5,813 nucleotides of DNA. It comes from Candidatus Omnitrophica bacterium 4484_49. GTDB taxonomy: Bacteria > Omnitrophota > Gorgyraeia > Kaelpiales > Kaelpiaceae. Positions 5,714-5,813 of this stretch are shown here, piece by piece; position 1 is the stretch's first letter, and the number at the start of each line of letters is the position of its first letter. Under the pieces are notes generated by a model that was not told the origin of the DNA, made no database searches, and saw nothing but the letters and a program-made list of their open reading frames with translations. Made by a program: the position numbers and the translations under genes. The DNA is taken from assembly GCA_002085265.1 (NCBI GenBank), contig NATI01000062.1, positions 1-5,813 on the forward strand, given 5' to 3'.

Positions 5714-5813
5714 ATGAAATTAAAACTTGGAATTCCTAAAGGAAGTCTGCAGGAGAAGACGCTTTCTCTGTTTAAAAAAGCGGGTTTTAATATCAGTGTA
5801 AGAGAGCGTTCTT
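5714..5813 (+). CDS. hisG: ATP phosphoribosyltransferase, first step of histidine biosynthesis, 3' partial
   Basis: Only the first 33 codons lie in the window. The N-terminus MKLKLGIPKGSLQEKT is the hallmark HisG start, in which the PKGSL segment is the conserved opening of the catalytic fold; LFKKAGF and an Arg-rich turn follow as in the family. HisG joins ATP and phosphoribosyl pyrophosphate and is the feedback-controlled entry to histidine synthesis. The ATG at 5714 is preceded by GGAG (5701-5704) at nine bases. The short and long HisG forms cannot be told apart because the C-terminus is missing. The gap of 51 bases and its own promoter suggest it is a separate unit, although readthrough from the regulator genes is possible since no terminator is visible. 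Confidence 0.9.
   Translation, partial: MKLKLGIPKGSLQEKTLSLFKKAGFNISVRERS

Overview
The window reads as chromosomal DNA of a Gram-negative (diderm) bacterium of moderate to low GC, judged by eye. A secretin gene implies an outer membrane, and the Shine-Dalgarno and sigma-70-type promoter signals are bacterial. Nothing fixes the phylum: the domain combinations and compact overlapping genes would suit one of the poorly cultured lineages, but that is an impression. I see no mobile elements, CRISPR arrays, tRNA or rRNA, and no gene-free gap longer than about 95 bases.

Layout. (1) 1-1287, plus strand: the 3' part of a secretin gene (type IV pilus or type II secretion outer-membrane channel), whose product carries an unexpected TonB-C-like domain at its C-terminus. 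(2) 2971-1358, minus strand, convergent with the secretin: a three-gene polyamine operon with overlapping genes. It encodes S-adenosylmethionine decarboxylase (speD), a spermidine-synthase-family aminopropyltransferase (speE), and a second, divergent SpeD-fold protein that keeps the pyruvoyl-forming Ser and the catalytic His and Cys. (3) 2972-3066: a short AT-rich divergent promoter region. (4) 3067-5662, plus strand: a translationally coupled signalling operon. It encodes a soluble hybrid-like histidine kinase (degenerate receiver, PAS, HisKA, HATPase_c, degenerate GGDEF) and two single-domain CheY-like response regulators. (5) 5714-5813, plus strand: the first 33 codons of hisG, with its own promoter.

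How the genes may work together. SpeD makes decarboxylated SAM and SpeE transfers its aminopropyl group to a diamine. The SpeD-like paralog is a candidate for the missing amino-acid decarboxylase that supplies the diamine, which would make the three genes a self-contained polyamine route. The kinase should phosphorylate one or both downstream receivers. Neither regulator has a DNA-binding output, so the response is probably protein-protein (motility, pilus or relay). The kinase promoter's -10 box lies only 8 bases before its ATG and there is no ribosome-binding site, which predicts a leaderless or nearly leaderless mRNA.

Most notable points: the secretin/TonB-C fusion, the second SpeD-fold enzyme, the kinase flanked by two decayed signalling domains, and the leaderless start.
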